Shown here in pieces: positions 7,435-12,922 of a stretch of DNA of 12,922 nt (positions within the stretch are counted from its first letter, which is position 1; the number at the start of each line of letters is the position of its first letter). The stretch is from CALMEC01 sp031372145. GTDB lineage: Bacteria; Actinomycetota; Thermoleophilia; Miltoncostaeales; Miltoncostaeaceae. A program made the position numbers and the translations under genes. The notes beneath the pieces were generated by a model that saw only the letters and a list, made by a program, of their open reading frames with translations, made no database searches and had not been told where the DNA came from. The stretch covers positions 1 to 12,922 of the forward strand of contig JANMKR010000095.1 of NCBI GenBank assembly GCA_031372145.1, given 5' to 3'.

Positions 7435-7462
7435 AGGTCAGGAGCAGCGATGCACCCGACCT
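7435..7462 (-). terminator. imperfect hairpin after the 554-aa gene, possible terminator
   Basis: Read on the minus strand, AGGTC and GACCT form the outer stem, GG/CC and GCA/TGC the inner stems, and TCGC the loop, starting 17 bases past the stop codon. There is no U tract, so it could be a weak terminator or an mRNA 3' structure. The rest of the 231-base gap (7249-7479) between this gene and aroE shows no believable gene, only the aroE promoter candidate. Confidence 0.3.
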
Positions 7463-7479
7463 GATGGCCGGTGAGCTGC

Positions 7480-9144
7480 TTAGCGCCGAGCGTCGAGCGC
7501 GGCGAGTCGTGCGCGGATGTCGGCGAGGATCCTGGCCGGATCGTCGTCGGCGTCCATGACGGCCACGGTGGTCGCGGCAACGGGTGCGGCTTGCATGGCG
7601 AAGTCCTCGCCGGCCGGCTCGGGATCATCCGCGAACGCGTCGGCCGCTTGGACGTCGTCGACGGTCACGTGTGGAGCCACGAATGGAACCTCGGCCGAGG
7701 CGGTCACCGTCGTCGGCTCAGGCAACGCGACCGGGGCCTCGGGTTCGTCGCCCGGAGCGACGCCGGTCAGGAACGACATGTCGATGACCGGGTCTGCGGG
7801 CTCGCTCATGTCCGCAAGAGCGGCCTCGAACGAATCGTCCATGCCGGTCGCTTCAACGCCATCGTCCGGGGACATCGGCAGCTCGGTCTGGGGCATCTGG
7901 TCCAGTACGACCGGAACCTCGACGGGGCCGGCACCGGGCGCACCAAAGCGCAGGCGCACGCCGTGTCCGTCGGCGTTGGGCTCGATTACGAGTTCCAGCG
8001 AGTGGCCGGATGCGGCAAGCCCGGCCAAGTCCAGCACGACCGGGCTGTTGGGGCCGCCGATCGATCCACCCCACGCGGCCGGGCTCGCAGGCTGGAATGC
8101 CGGCATCTCGGGGATCGCAGCCGCGATCTCGTGTGCGGCCTGCGTCTCGAACGCGTCGGCCTGCCAGGAATCTTGCGAATCATCCGCCCATGCCTGCTCG
8201 GGAGCGTCGAACGCGAGGCCCTCGTCCATGACTGCGACGGCGGGGATGTCTGCGCCAGGCGCTTCGGCGACCTCTGCGACGTCCCACAGGGGCTCGTCGT
8301 CGGGCTCGCTCCAGAGGTTCTGCATGTCGATCGCCGGGGGGGCTGCCATGGCGGCGACCTCAGGTTGCGGCTCCTGCTGCGAGAGCGTCCAGGTGCTCTC
8401 GGTCGCGTCGTCGTCCGCGGTCTCGTCGTTCCAGTTGTCGTTGGCGTCGTACGTGTCTGTCCACTCCTCGATCTCCTCGAGGGCTGCGACCTCGCCGGCG
8501 GTCGAAAACGCGGGCAGCTCGATCGCGCTGGTGTCGTCGGATTCGGCGTCGATTTCGGCGTACGGGTCGTCGTCCACGCCGTCTTTGAGCGGGCCGTATG
8601 CATCTGGCAGCGGGTCGAACGCGTCGGGATCGAAGCTCGACGCGAGCTCGCCAGGCGTCGGCCAACCGGGCTGTGCGACGAAGACGCCGTCGGCGTTCGC
8701 CTGAGCCTCGTGCAGGTAGGGATCGTCCATCACCGGTACGGTGACCGGCTCGACGGCAACTGCGGGTGCCACGGGCTCGGCGACCGGGATGTCTTCGAAG
8801 ACCTGGTCGATCGGGCTTTGCGGCAGCGGAGCGCTCGCGACGGTGACTTCGGGGATGGTGACCGCGGGAACCTCAGGCACCTGGGGCGCTGCGACCGGGG
8901 TGGGGTCGACGCCCATGGCGTGGGCGGCCTCGGCGGCGAGCTTGCGGCGCTTGCGACCCGGCAGCGCGGAGTTCTTCTTGCGATCGCGCCGACGTGTCTT
9001 GGCGGCCACGGGCGGTGCGGCTTCGACCGCTCCGCCTGCTCCCGCCCGGCGGCGGCGCGAGACGAGCAGCAGCACCATGATCAACGCGACCGTGACGCCG
9101 ATCGCGGCCTTGTGAATCAGCGTGAGATCCTGAATGACCTGCAT
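7480..9144 (-). CDS. unrecognised acidic, membrane-anchored 554-aa protein divergent from pilB
   Basis: I do not recognise this family. The ATG at 9144 is eight bases downstream of a strong ribosome site (GGGAGAGGA, 9161-9153). The protein has a 12-residue N-terminus, one TM helix (about 13-29), then RRRR (30-33) and a basic patch (50-68), so by the positive-inside rule the long remainder should be cytoplasmic. Most of it is Pro/Ala/Val and Asp/Glu-rich and probably disordered. It has three short acidic blocks bracketed by tryptophans (Trp228/238, 278/287, 319/327). A more ordered beta-like segment (about 368-415, from SPVVLDLAGLAASG through LELVIEPNADG) and a C-terminal amphipathic helix (536-552) stand out. 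The gene faces pilB across a shared control region. A FimV-like pilus scaffold role is imaginable from the layout, but no LysM or TPR motif is visible. The antisense ORF is a GC-bias shadow. Confidence 0.8.
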   Translation of the reverse strand: MQVIQDLTLIHKAAIGVTVALIMVLLLVSRRRRAGAGGAVEAAPPVAAKTRRRDRKKNSALPGRKRRKLAAEAAHAMGVDPTPVAAPQVPEVPAVTIPEVTVASAPLPQSPIDQVFEDIPVAEPVAPAVAVEPVTVPVMDDPYLHEAQANADGVFVAQPGWPTPGELASSFDPDAFDPLPDAYGPLKDGVDDDPYAEIDAESDDTSAIELPAFSTAGEVAALEEIEEWTDTYDANDNWNDETADDDATESTWTLSQQEPQPEVAAMAAPPAIDMQNLWSEPDDEPLWDVAEVAEAPGADIPAVAVMDEGLAFDAPEQAWADDSQDSWQADAFETQAAHEIAAAIPEMPAFQPASPAAWGGSIGGPNSPVVLDLAGLAASGHSLELVIEPNADGHGVRLRFGAPGAGPVEVPVVLDQMPQTELPMSPDDGVEATGMDDSFEAALADMSEPADPVIDMSFLTGVAPGDEPEAPVALPEPTTVTASAEVPFVAPHVTVDDVQAADAFADDPEPAGEDFAMQAAPVAATTVAVMDADDDPARILADIRARLAALDARR

Positions 9145-9152
9145 GTGTAGCG

Positions 9153-9161
9153 TCCTCTCCC
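9153..9161 (-). promoter_or_regulatory. ribosome binding site of the 554-aa gene
   Basis: GGGAGAGGA (minus strand, 9161-9153) lies eight bases before ATG 9144. It rules against the upstream in-frame start at 9198, which lacks such a site. Confidence 0.7.
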
Positions 9162-9261
9162 AGACACACCCGTGGAAACTGCTTCGCCCACAATTCATCG
9201 GCCGCGCGCGTCGGCACTTGAGGGCATTGGCCGGTTTTGATGCGATTCGTCCTCGTCAGGG

Positions 9262-9308
9262 CGGCCGGCGGACGTTGCGGCCGCGTGTGCGCGGTACGTC
9301 GCCGGCTG
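9262..9308. repeat. long interrupted inverted repeat upstream of pilB
   Basis: GCCGGC (9264-9269) pairs with GCCGGC (9301-9306), GACGT (9271-9275) with ACGTC (9296-9300), and CCGCG (9281-9285) with CGCGG (9290-9294) around a TGTG loop. That gives 16 pairs plus two flanking ones (C-G and G-U), broken by a bulged G and an asymmetric internal loop. An alternative pairing, GCGGCC (9261-9266) with GGCCGC (9279-9284), is mutually exclusive. The strand of any transcript is unknown. Confidence 0.5.
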
Positions 9309-9334
9309 GTGGTGGAGGGACACACCGACCCGGC

Positions 9335-9385
9335 CTGATCGGCATCAGTGGAGTCGGGCGTGGCCGCCCGTCCACGGGGTGTGGA
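9335..9385. repeat. cluster of three short perfect hairpins upstream of pilB
   Basis: CTGAT-CGGC-ATCAG (9335-9348), CGGGCG-TGGC-CGCCCG (9355-9370) and TCCAC-GGGGT-GTGGA (9371-9385) are perfect stems with 4-5-base loops, the last two directly abutting. CCGAC (9325-9329) can also pair with GTCGG (9353-9357), enclosing the first hairpin and excluding the second. Confidence 0.45.
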
Positions 9386-9493
9386 ATGACGACGCTCACG
9401 AGCCCCATACCCCTGTCAGGAAGTCGTTAAAGCTTCGAGAACGATTGGCCCATGCCATAAAGGTTTGTCCCCTGCGCGCCGATCCATGCGGCG

Positions 9494-11266
9494 ATGAGCA
9501 ACACACCGGCGACCTCCCAGCGTCAAACACCTCCTGCCGGCAAACTGCCGCAGCGCCCTGTGCCGCTGCAGCCGAGCGTCCCCCAAGGACGTGCGCCGGT
9601 CCGTGGTGTGCCGCTGGGTGAGGCGCTCATCCGCCTGGGGTTCGTCAAGCCTGAAGACGTCGAACAAGCGCTTGCCCGTCAGACCACGGACCGCCGCAAG
9701 CTCGGCGAGATCTTGGTGGCCGCCGGCAAGGTCACGAAGGATCAGATCGACCGCGCCATGGCCCTGCAGATGGGCATGGGTGTGTTCAACGCCCAGGACG
9801 GCGTCGATCCGTCGGTCGCCACGCTCATCGACGAGAAGACCGCACGCCGCTACCAGGCGATTCCGGTGCGCTTCGACGCCGACGGGATGCTCGTGGTCGC
9901 GATGGTCGACCCGACCAACCTGCACGCCGTCGACGACCTGCAGATCGTCACCGGCCACACCATCCGTCCGGCACGCGCGACCTCCGAAGAGGTTCAGCAG
10001 CTGCTGGCCAGCACGTCGCGCATCGACGACATCGTGGGCATCGTCGACGACGAGGACTATGGCGGAGCGAGCGACGACCTGCGCGATGATGTCGACAACG
10101 CCCCGGTCGTCAAGCTCGTCAACTGGATCATCTCCCAGGCCGTCGACCACGGAACCTCCGACGTGCACATCGAGCCGCAGGCCAATCAGCTCGCCGTCCG
10201 GTTTCGCATCGACGGTGTGCTGCGCGAGATCACGGCCGTGCCCCGTCAGCTCGCCAACGGCGTCGCCAGCCGCATCAAGATCATGGCCGACCTCGACATC
10301 TCCGAGCGGCGCCTGCCGCAAGACGGTCGCGTCAGCATCACCGTCGGTGGCAAGTCGCTGGACCTGCGGATCGCGACACTCCCGACCGTATTCGGCGAGA
10401 AGATCGTCATCCGCATCCTGGACAAGAGCAACGTCATGCTCGAGCTGTCGACCGTCGGGTTCGAGCCCGATGTCCTGGCCTCCTACGAGAAGGCCTACAA
10501 GCGTCCGTACGGCGCGGTCGTCATCACGGGCCCGACCGGTTCCGGCAAGTCGACGAGCCTCTACGGCACGCTCAACCAGCTCAACCAGCCGGGCAAGAAC
10601 ATCATCACCGTCGAGGACCCGGTCGAGTACCGGCTGCAGGGCATCAACCAGGTTCAGGTCAACGTCAAAGCCGGCTTGACGTTCGCCGCGGGCCTCCGGT
10701 CGATCCTGCGGTGTGACCCCGACATCGTGATGATCGGTGAGGTTCGCGACAAAGAGACCGCGCAGATCTCGATCGAGGCCGCGCTGACCGGTCACCTCGT
10801 GCTGTGCACGCTGCACACCAACGACGCCGCCGGCGCGATCCCGCGCCTGACCGAGATGGGCGTCGAACCGTTCCTGTCCGCCAGCGCGATCGTCGGCATC
10901 CTGGCTCAGCGACTCGCACGCCGCCTGTGCCCGGAATGCCGGGTCAAGACGACGGTGACGCACAAGGTGCTGATGGAGATCGGCGAGACCACGACCCTTC
11001 CGCGCGGTCTGCCCGACCCGGCGCCGATCTACGAGGCCGGTGGTTGCGGTGCCTGTAGCGGCTCGGGTTACAAAGGACGCTTGGGTATCTACGAGTTCCT
11101 GCCGATGAGTGACGAAACACGGCGGCTGGCCCTGGCAGAAGCGTCAGGGGCGGAGATCGCCGCGGCGGCACGCAAGGAAGGCATGCGCACGTTGCGCGAA
11201 GACGGATTGATCAAGGTGCTCTCAGGGCGGACGACGCTCGAGGAGCTTGCACGGACGGTGGCGTAG
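9494..11266 (+). CDS. pilB: type IV pilus assembly ATPase PilB
   Basis: PilB is the hexameric ATPase that drives pilin insertion at the inner-membrane platform. It has 590 residues. After a Pro/Gln-rich start come two MshEN-type 24-residue motifs (40-63 and 69-92) joined by exactly five residues, the layout of the cyclic-di-GMP-binding T2SSE N-domain; motif 1 begins with Pro instead of the usual Arg/Lys. The core ATPase has Walker A GPTGSGKS (346-353, Lys352), Asp/His boxes (VEDPVEYRLQG, TLHTNDAAGAIPRL) and Walker B DPDIVMIGE (408-416). The GspE/PilB zinc-binding cysteines are Cys479, Cys482, Cys518 and Cys521, which distinguishes it from PilT. The residue before DPD is Cys407 instead of the common Gln. 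ATG 9494 is the only sensible start but lacks a Shine-Dalgarno. pilT follows after 79 bases. Confidence 0.96.
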   Translation: MSNTPATSQRQTPPAGKLPQRPVPLQPSVPQGRAPVRGVPLGEALIRLGFVKPEDVEQALARQTTDRRKLGEILVAAGKVTKDQIDRAMALQMGMGVFNAQDGVDPSVATLIDEKTARRYQAIPVRFDADGMLVVAMVDPTNLHAVDDLQIVTGHTIRPARATSEEVQQLLASTSRIDDIVGIVDDEDYGGASDDLRDDVDNAPVVKLVNWIISQAVDHGTSDVHIEPQANQLAVRFRIDGVLREITAVPRQLANGVASRIKIMADLDISERRLPQDGRVSITVGGKSLDLRIATLPTVFGEKIVIRILDKSNVMLELSTVGFEPDVLASYEKAYKRPYGAVVITGPTGSGKSTSLYGTLNQLNQPGKNIITVEDPVEYRLQGINQVQVNVKAGLTFAAGLRSILRCDPDIVMIGEVRDKETAQISIEAALTGHLVLCTLHTNDAAGAIPRLTEMGVEPFLSASAIVGILAQRLARRLCPECRVKTTVTHKVLMEIGETTTLPRGLPDPAPIYEAGGCGACSGSGYKGRLGIYEFLPMSDETRRLALAEASGAEIAAAARKEGMRTLREDGLIKVLSGRTTLEELARTVA

Positions 11267-11278
11267 ACCGCACCAACT

Positions 11279-11319
11279 CGCCGGCGTCGAGCCGGTGTTC
11301 TCTCGGGGCGAAGGCCCCG
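11279..11319 (+). other. two tandem stem-loops between pilB and pilT
   Basis: CCGGC-GTCGA-GCCGG (11281-11295, extendable by a G-U and a C-G pair to 11279-11297) is followed by CGGGGC-GAAG-GCCCCG (11304-11319), a perfect 6-bp stem with a tetraloop. They fill the 79-base gap, just upstream of the pilT ribosome site. There is no T tract, so termination is unlikely; roles as an RNA-processing or stabilising element, or as an attenuator setting the pilB:pilT ratio, are possible. Confidence 0.45.
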
Positions 11320-11330
11320 GATGGCAACCA

Positions 11331-11337
11331 GGAAGGA
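11331..11337 (+). promoter_or_regulatory. ribosome binding site fixing the TTG start of pilT
   Basis: GGAAGGA lies eight bases before TTG 11346. The upstream in-frame start at 11247 lies inside pilB and would add 33 residues that do not look like PilT, so this site decides the start. Confidence 0.75.
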
Positions 11338-11345
11338 ACCAGGTT

Positions 11346-12464
11346 TTGGCCGATTTCGCAGACATCATCACAACCGTCTTGGACCGCGGGGCGAGCGACC
11401 TGCACATCTCGGTCGGCTCACCGCCGATCATCCGTGTGCACGGGGCCCTCGAGCGCCTCGACCTGCCCGTGCTGCGCCCACCGGACACCCGTGAGCTGGT
11501 GTACGGGATCCTGAACCAGTCGCAGCGCCAACGGCTTGAGACCGAACTCGAGATCGACTTCTCGTATGCGGTCCCGGGACGGGCGAGGTTCCGTGTCAAC
11601 GCGTACTACCAGCGCGCGTCGCTGGGCGCCGCGTTCCGTCTGGTGCCGACGAGCATCAAGACGCTCGGTGAGCTCAACCTGCCGAAGTCCCTCAACGAGT
11701 GGGTCAACAAGCCGCGCGGCCTGGTCCTGGTGACCGGTCCGACCGGCTCGGGCAAGTCCACGACGCTCGCATCGCTGATCAACGAGATCAACGAGACCCG
11801 TGCGTGCCACATCATGACGGTCGAGGATCCGATCGAGTTCCTGCACCGCCACAAGAAAGCCATGATCAACCAGCGCGAGGTCGGCGCCGACACGCACTCG
11901 TTCACCAATGCGCTGCGCTCCGTGTTGCGTCAGGACCCCGACGTCATCCTCGTCGGCGAAATGCGTGACCTCGAGACCATCCAGATCGCGATGACCGCGG
12001 CTGAGACCGGTCACCTGGTGTTCGGCACGCTCCACACCTCGGACGCCCCGCAGACCGTTGACCGCGTCATCGACGTGTTCCCCGCCCACCAGCAGGATCA
12101 GGTGCGGGTGATGCTCGCCAACTCGTTGCAGGGTGTGTGCTGTCAGCAACTTCTGCCGACCGTCGGCGGCACCGGTCGTACCGTCGTCACCGAGGTTCTC
12201 AACCCGACGCCGGCCGTCCGCAACCTGATCCGCGAGGGCAAGACCCACCAGATCTACTCGGTCATGCAAACCGGTTCCGCGCACGGTATGCAGACGATGG
12301 ACTTCTCGCTCGCCGAGCTCGTCCGTGCCGGGCGCATCACCCCCAACGTCGCCCTCGAGCGCTGTCACAGCCCCGAGGAACTCAAGCGCATCCTGGGTGC
12401 GGCAGGCGTTGCGCCCCGTCCCGGCAACGGCGGCCCACGGCCGCAAGTGAAGGTGATCCAGTGA
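11346..12464 (+). CDS. pilT: type IV pilus retraction ATPase PilT
   Basis: PilT powers pilus retraction and twitching by depolymerising pilin into the membrane. The start is TTG 11346, giving 372 residues beginning MADFADIITTVLDRGASDLH, the usual PilT N-terminus; it has a strong ribosome site. The PAS-like N-domain (about 1-100) includes SDLHISVGSPPIIRVHG. Walker A is GPTGSGKST (131-139, Lys137), the Asp box VEDPIEFLH, Walker B DPDVILVGE (197-205, Glu205), and the His box GTLHTSDAPQT. The retraction-specific motif AVRNLIRE (290-297; usual form AIRNLIRE) is present, and there is no zinc-cysteine cluster, so it is PilT and not a second PilB. The C-terminal tail is Pro/Gly-rich. The stop overlaps the pilC GTG start as GTGA, so the two are probably translationally coupled. 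Confidence 0.96.
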   Translation: MADFADIITTVLDRGASDLHISVGSPPIIRVHGALERLDLPVLRPPDTRELVYGILNQSQRQRLETELEIDFSYAVPGRARFRVNAYYQRASLGAAFRLVPTSIKTLGELNLPKSLNEWVNKPRGLVLVTGPTGSGKSTTLASLINEINETRACHIMTVEDPIEFLHRHKKAMINQREVGADTHSFTNALRSVLRQDPDVILVGEMRDLETIQIAMTAAETGHLVFGTLHTSDAPQTVDRVIDVFPAHQQDQVRVMLANSLQGVCCQQLLPTVGGTGRTVVTEVLNPTPAVRNLIREGKTHQIYSVMQTGSAHGMQTMDFSLAELVRAGRITPNVALERCHSPEELKRILGAAGVAPRPGNGGPRPQVKVIQ

Positions 12465-12922
12465 GCACGACGTTCGTCTACAAGGCCCGTGACCGTTCAG
12501 GAACGATCACCGAGGGCGAGATCGAGGGCGAGTCCAAGACTGCCGCCGCAGCAGCCCTGCGTGTCCGAGGGTTGGCGGTCTCTGAGATCGACCCCAAAAA
12601 GGGTGGCAGCCTCGAGATCAACCTCGACCGCTTCACCAAGGTCAAGTCGCAGGACGTCACCGTCCTGGCGCGGCAACTCGCGGTGATGATCGCCAGCGGC
12701 CTGTCGCTGCTTCGTGCGCTCTACATCCTCGAGGACCAGACGGTCAACAAGAAGCTCAAGGCGACCATCATCGCGGTGCGTCAGGACGTCGAGGTCGGTA
12801 CCTCGCTGTCGATCGCGCTCAGCAAGCACCCCAAGATCTTCAACGACCTGTTCGTGTCGATGGTGCGCGCCGGCGAAATCGGCGGCAACCTCGAAGAGGT
12901 CCTGGAGCGGGTCGCCATCCAG
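12461..12922 (+). CDS. pilC: type IV pilus inner-membrane platform protein PilC, N-terminal part (3' end outside window)
   Basis: PilC (GspF family) is the polytopic membrane platform that PilB and PilT act on. The GTG start at 12461 overlaps the pilT stop by four bases, and 154 residues are visible before the window ends. The N-terminus TFVYKARDRSGTITEGEIEG and the AAAAALRVRGLAVSEI helix are the standard PilC entry. The first T2SSF cytoplasmic helical domain follows, with VLARQLAVMIASGLSLLRAL (about 67-86), the VEVGTSLSIALSKHPKIF segment and MVRAGEIGGNLEEVLER. The first membrane helix would lie beyond the window. No defect is visible in the part seen. A further pilus operon (pilins, pilMNO) probably continues downstream, but this cannot be seen. 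Confidence 0.95.
   Translation, partial: MSTTFVYKARDRSGTITEGEIEGESKTAAAAALRVRGLAVSEIDPKKGGSLEINLDRFTKVKSQDVTVLARQLAVMIASGLSLLRALYILEDQTVNKKLKATIIAVRQDVEVGTSLSIALSKHPKIFNDLFVSMVRAGEIGGNLEEVLERVAIQ

Larger units (their letters stand above)
9145..9493. other. 349-base divergent intergenic region between the 554-aa gene and pilB
   Basis: No credible gene is seen here. The left part (9153-9161) holds the ribosome site of the leftward gene. The centre (9262-9385) is packed with inverted repeats, listed separately. The right part (9420-9465) is the most A/T-rich stretch, with GTTAAAGCTT and CATAAA (9456-9461). The latter is the best -10 candidate for pilB but has no good -35 partner. TGGC-CCAT-GCCA (9446-9457) is a small inverted repeat next to it. 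pilB has no obvious Shine-Dalgarno. No known riboswitch core was found; in particular the conserved blocks of the cyclic-di-GMP riboswitch are absent on both strands. Confidence 0.6.

Noticed and set aside
7435..7451. GGTCAGG followed at once by AGCAGC, resembling the SRP RNA core
   Set aside because: The conserved GGAA tetraloop hairpin that should lie between these blocks is missing, and no flanking long helix is seen. Most likely chance.
7224..7628. ORFs on both strands in the gap upstream of aroE
   Set aside because: They extend from or into neighbouring genes in shadow frames, have mixed third-position bases and no ribosome site, and encode Arg/Ser/Pro-rich products without features.
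7471..9150. Long open frame on the plus strand antisense to the 554-aa gene
   Set aside because: Its Gly/Arg/His/Cys-rich translation has no domain or TM, while the minus strand has a strong ribosome site, a TM start and consistent composition. Long antisense ORFs are expected at this GC content.
9428..9460. TAAAGCTT ... GCCATAA, like a FliA/WhiG-type flagellar sigma promoter
   Set aside because: The spacer between TAAA and GCCATAA is about 22 bases instead of about 15-16, and the -10 lacks one consensus base.
9451..9480. Minus-strand GGGGACAAACC, recalling the cyclic-di-GMP riboswitch block GGGCAAACC
   Set aside because: The following conserved blocks (GCAAAGCC, the paired GGTAGC region) are absent on either strand.
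9486..9497. Mini-ORF ATG CGG CGA TGA overlapping the pilB start
   Set aside because: Three codons with no ribosome site; ATG-to-stop coincidences of this size are too common to call a regulatory upstream ORF.
9416..10963. 515-codon minus-strand ORF opposite pilB, and similar ones opposite pilT (11418-12446), alaS (2937-4049) and mnmA/alaS (729-2207)
   Set aside because: All are shadows of clearly recognised genes on the plus strand; their products are Arg/Asp/His-rich with no family motifs.

Overview
The window is very GC-rich, with G or C at most third codon positions. GTG, TTG and probably CTG starts are common, and many stop and start codons overlap. The gene order (mnmA fragment, DUF948-type gene, small membrane gene, alaS, ruvX, mltG, with aroE close by) is the actinobacterial alaS neighbourhood. 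Its junction with a type IV pilus motor set (pilB, pilT, pilC) points to an actinobacterium that makes type IVa pili, most likely a Thermoleophilia/Solirubrobacterales-type lineage. That placement is inferred from gene content and protein style, not from a search.

Layout. (1) 1-5304, plus strand: a compact housekeeping run. It holds the 3' part of mnmA (tRNA 2-thiouridylase), a DUF948-like membrane/coiled-coil protein, a 71-residue membrane protein, alaS, ruvX and mltG. Junctions overlap by 1-4 bases except before alaS, which has its own near-leaderless promoter behind a perfect inverted repeat. (2) 5322-9144, minus strand: a response regulator with a degenerate GGDEF domain, aroE (shikimate dehydrogenase), and an unrecognised 554-residue acidic, membrane-anchored protein. 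aroE usually follows mltG on the same strand in actinobacteria, so this block may be an inversion. (3) 9145-9493: a 349-base divergent intergenic region rich in inverted repeats. (4) 9494 to the window end, plus strand: pilB, pilT and the start of pilC, the assembly ATPase, retraction ATPase and inner-membrane platform of a type IV pilus. pilT and pilC overlap.

How they fit. PilB carries two 24-residue MshEN-type motifs at its N-terminus with the canonical 5-residue linker, which suggests control by cyclic di-GMP. The nearby regulator has a GGDDF signature and no I-site, so it may be a signalling partner rather than a strong cyclase. The large acidic protein is divergent from pilB, across a shared control region, and could be a pilus-system accessory, but nothing in its sequence proves this.

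No mobile element, CRISPR array, tRNA or rRNA is visible. I do not see a clearly new biological system. The items most worth checking are the unrecognised acidic protein, the structured pilB upstream region, the PilB/GGDEF pairing, and the probable CTG start of ruvX.
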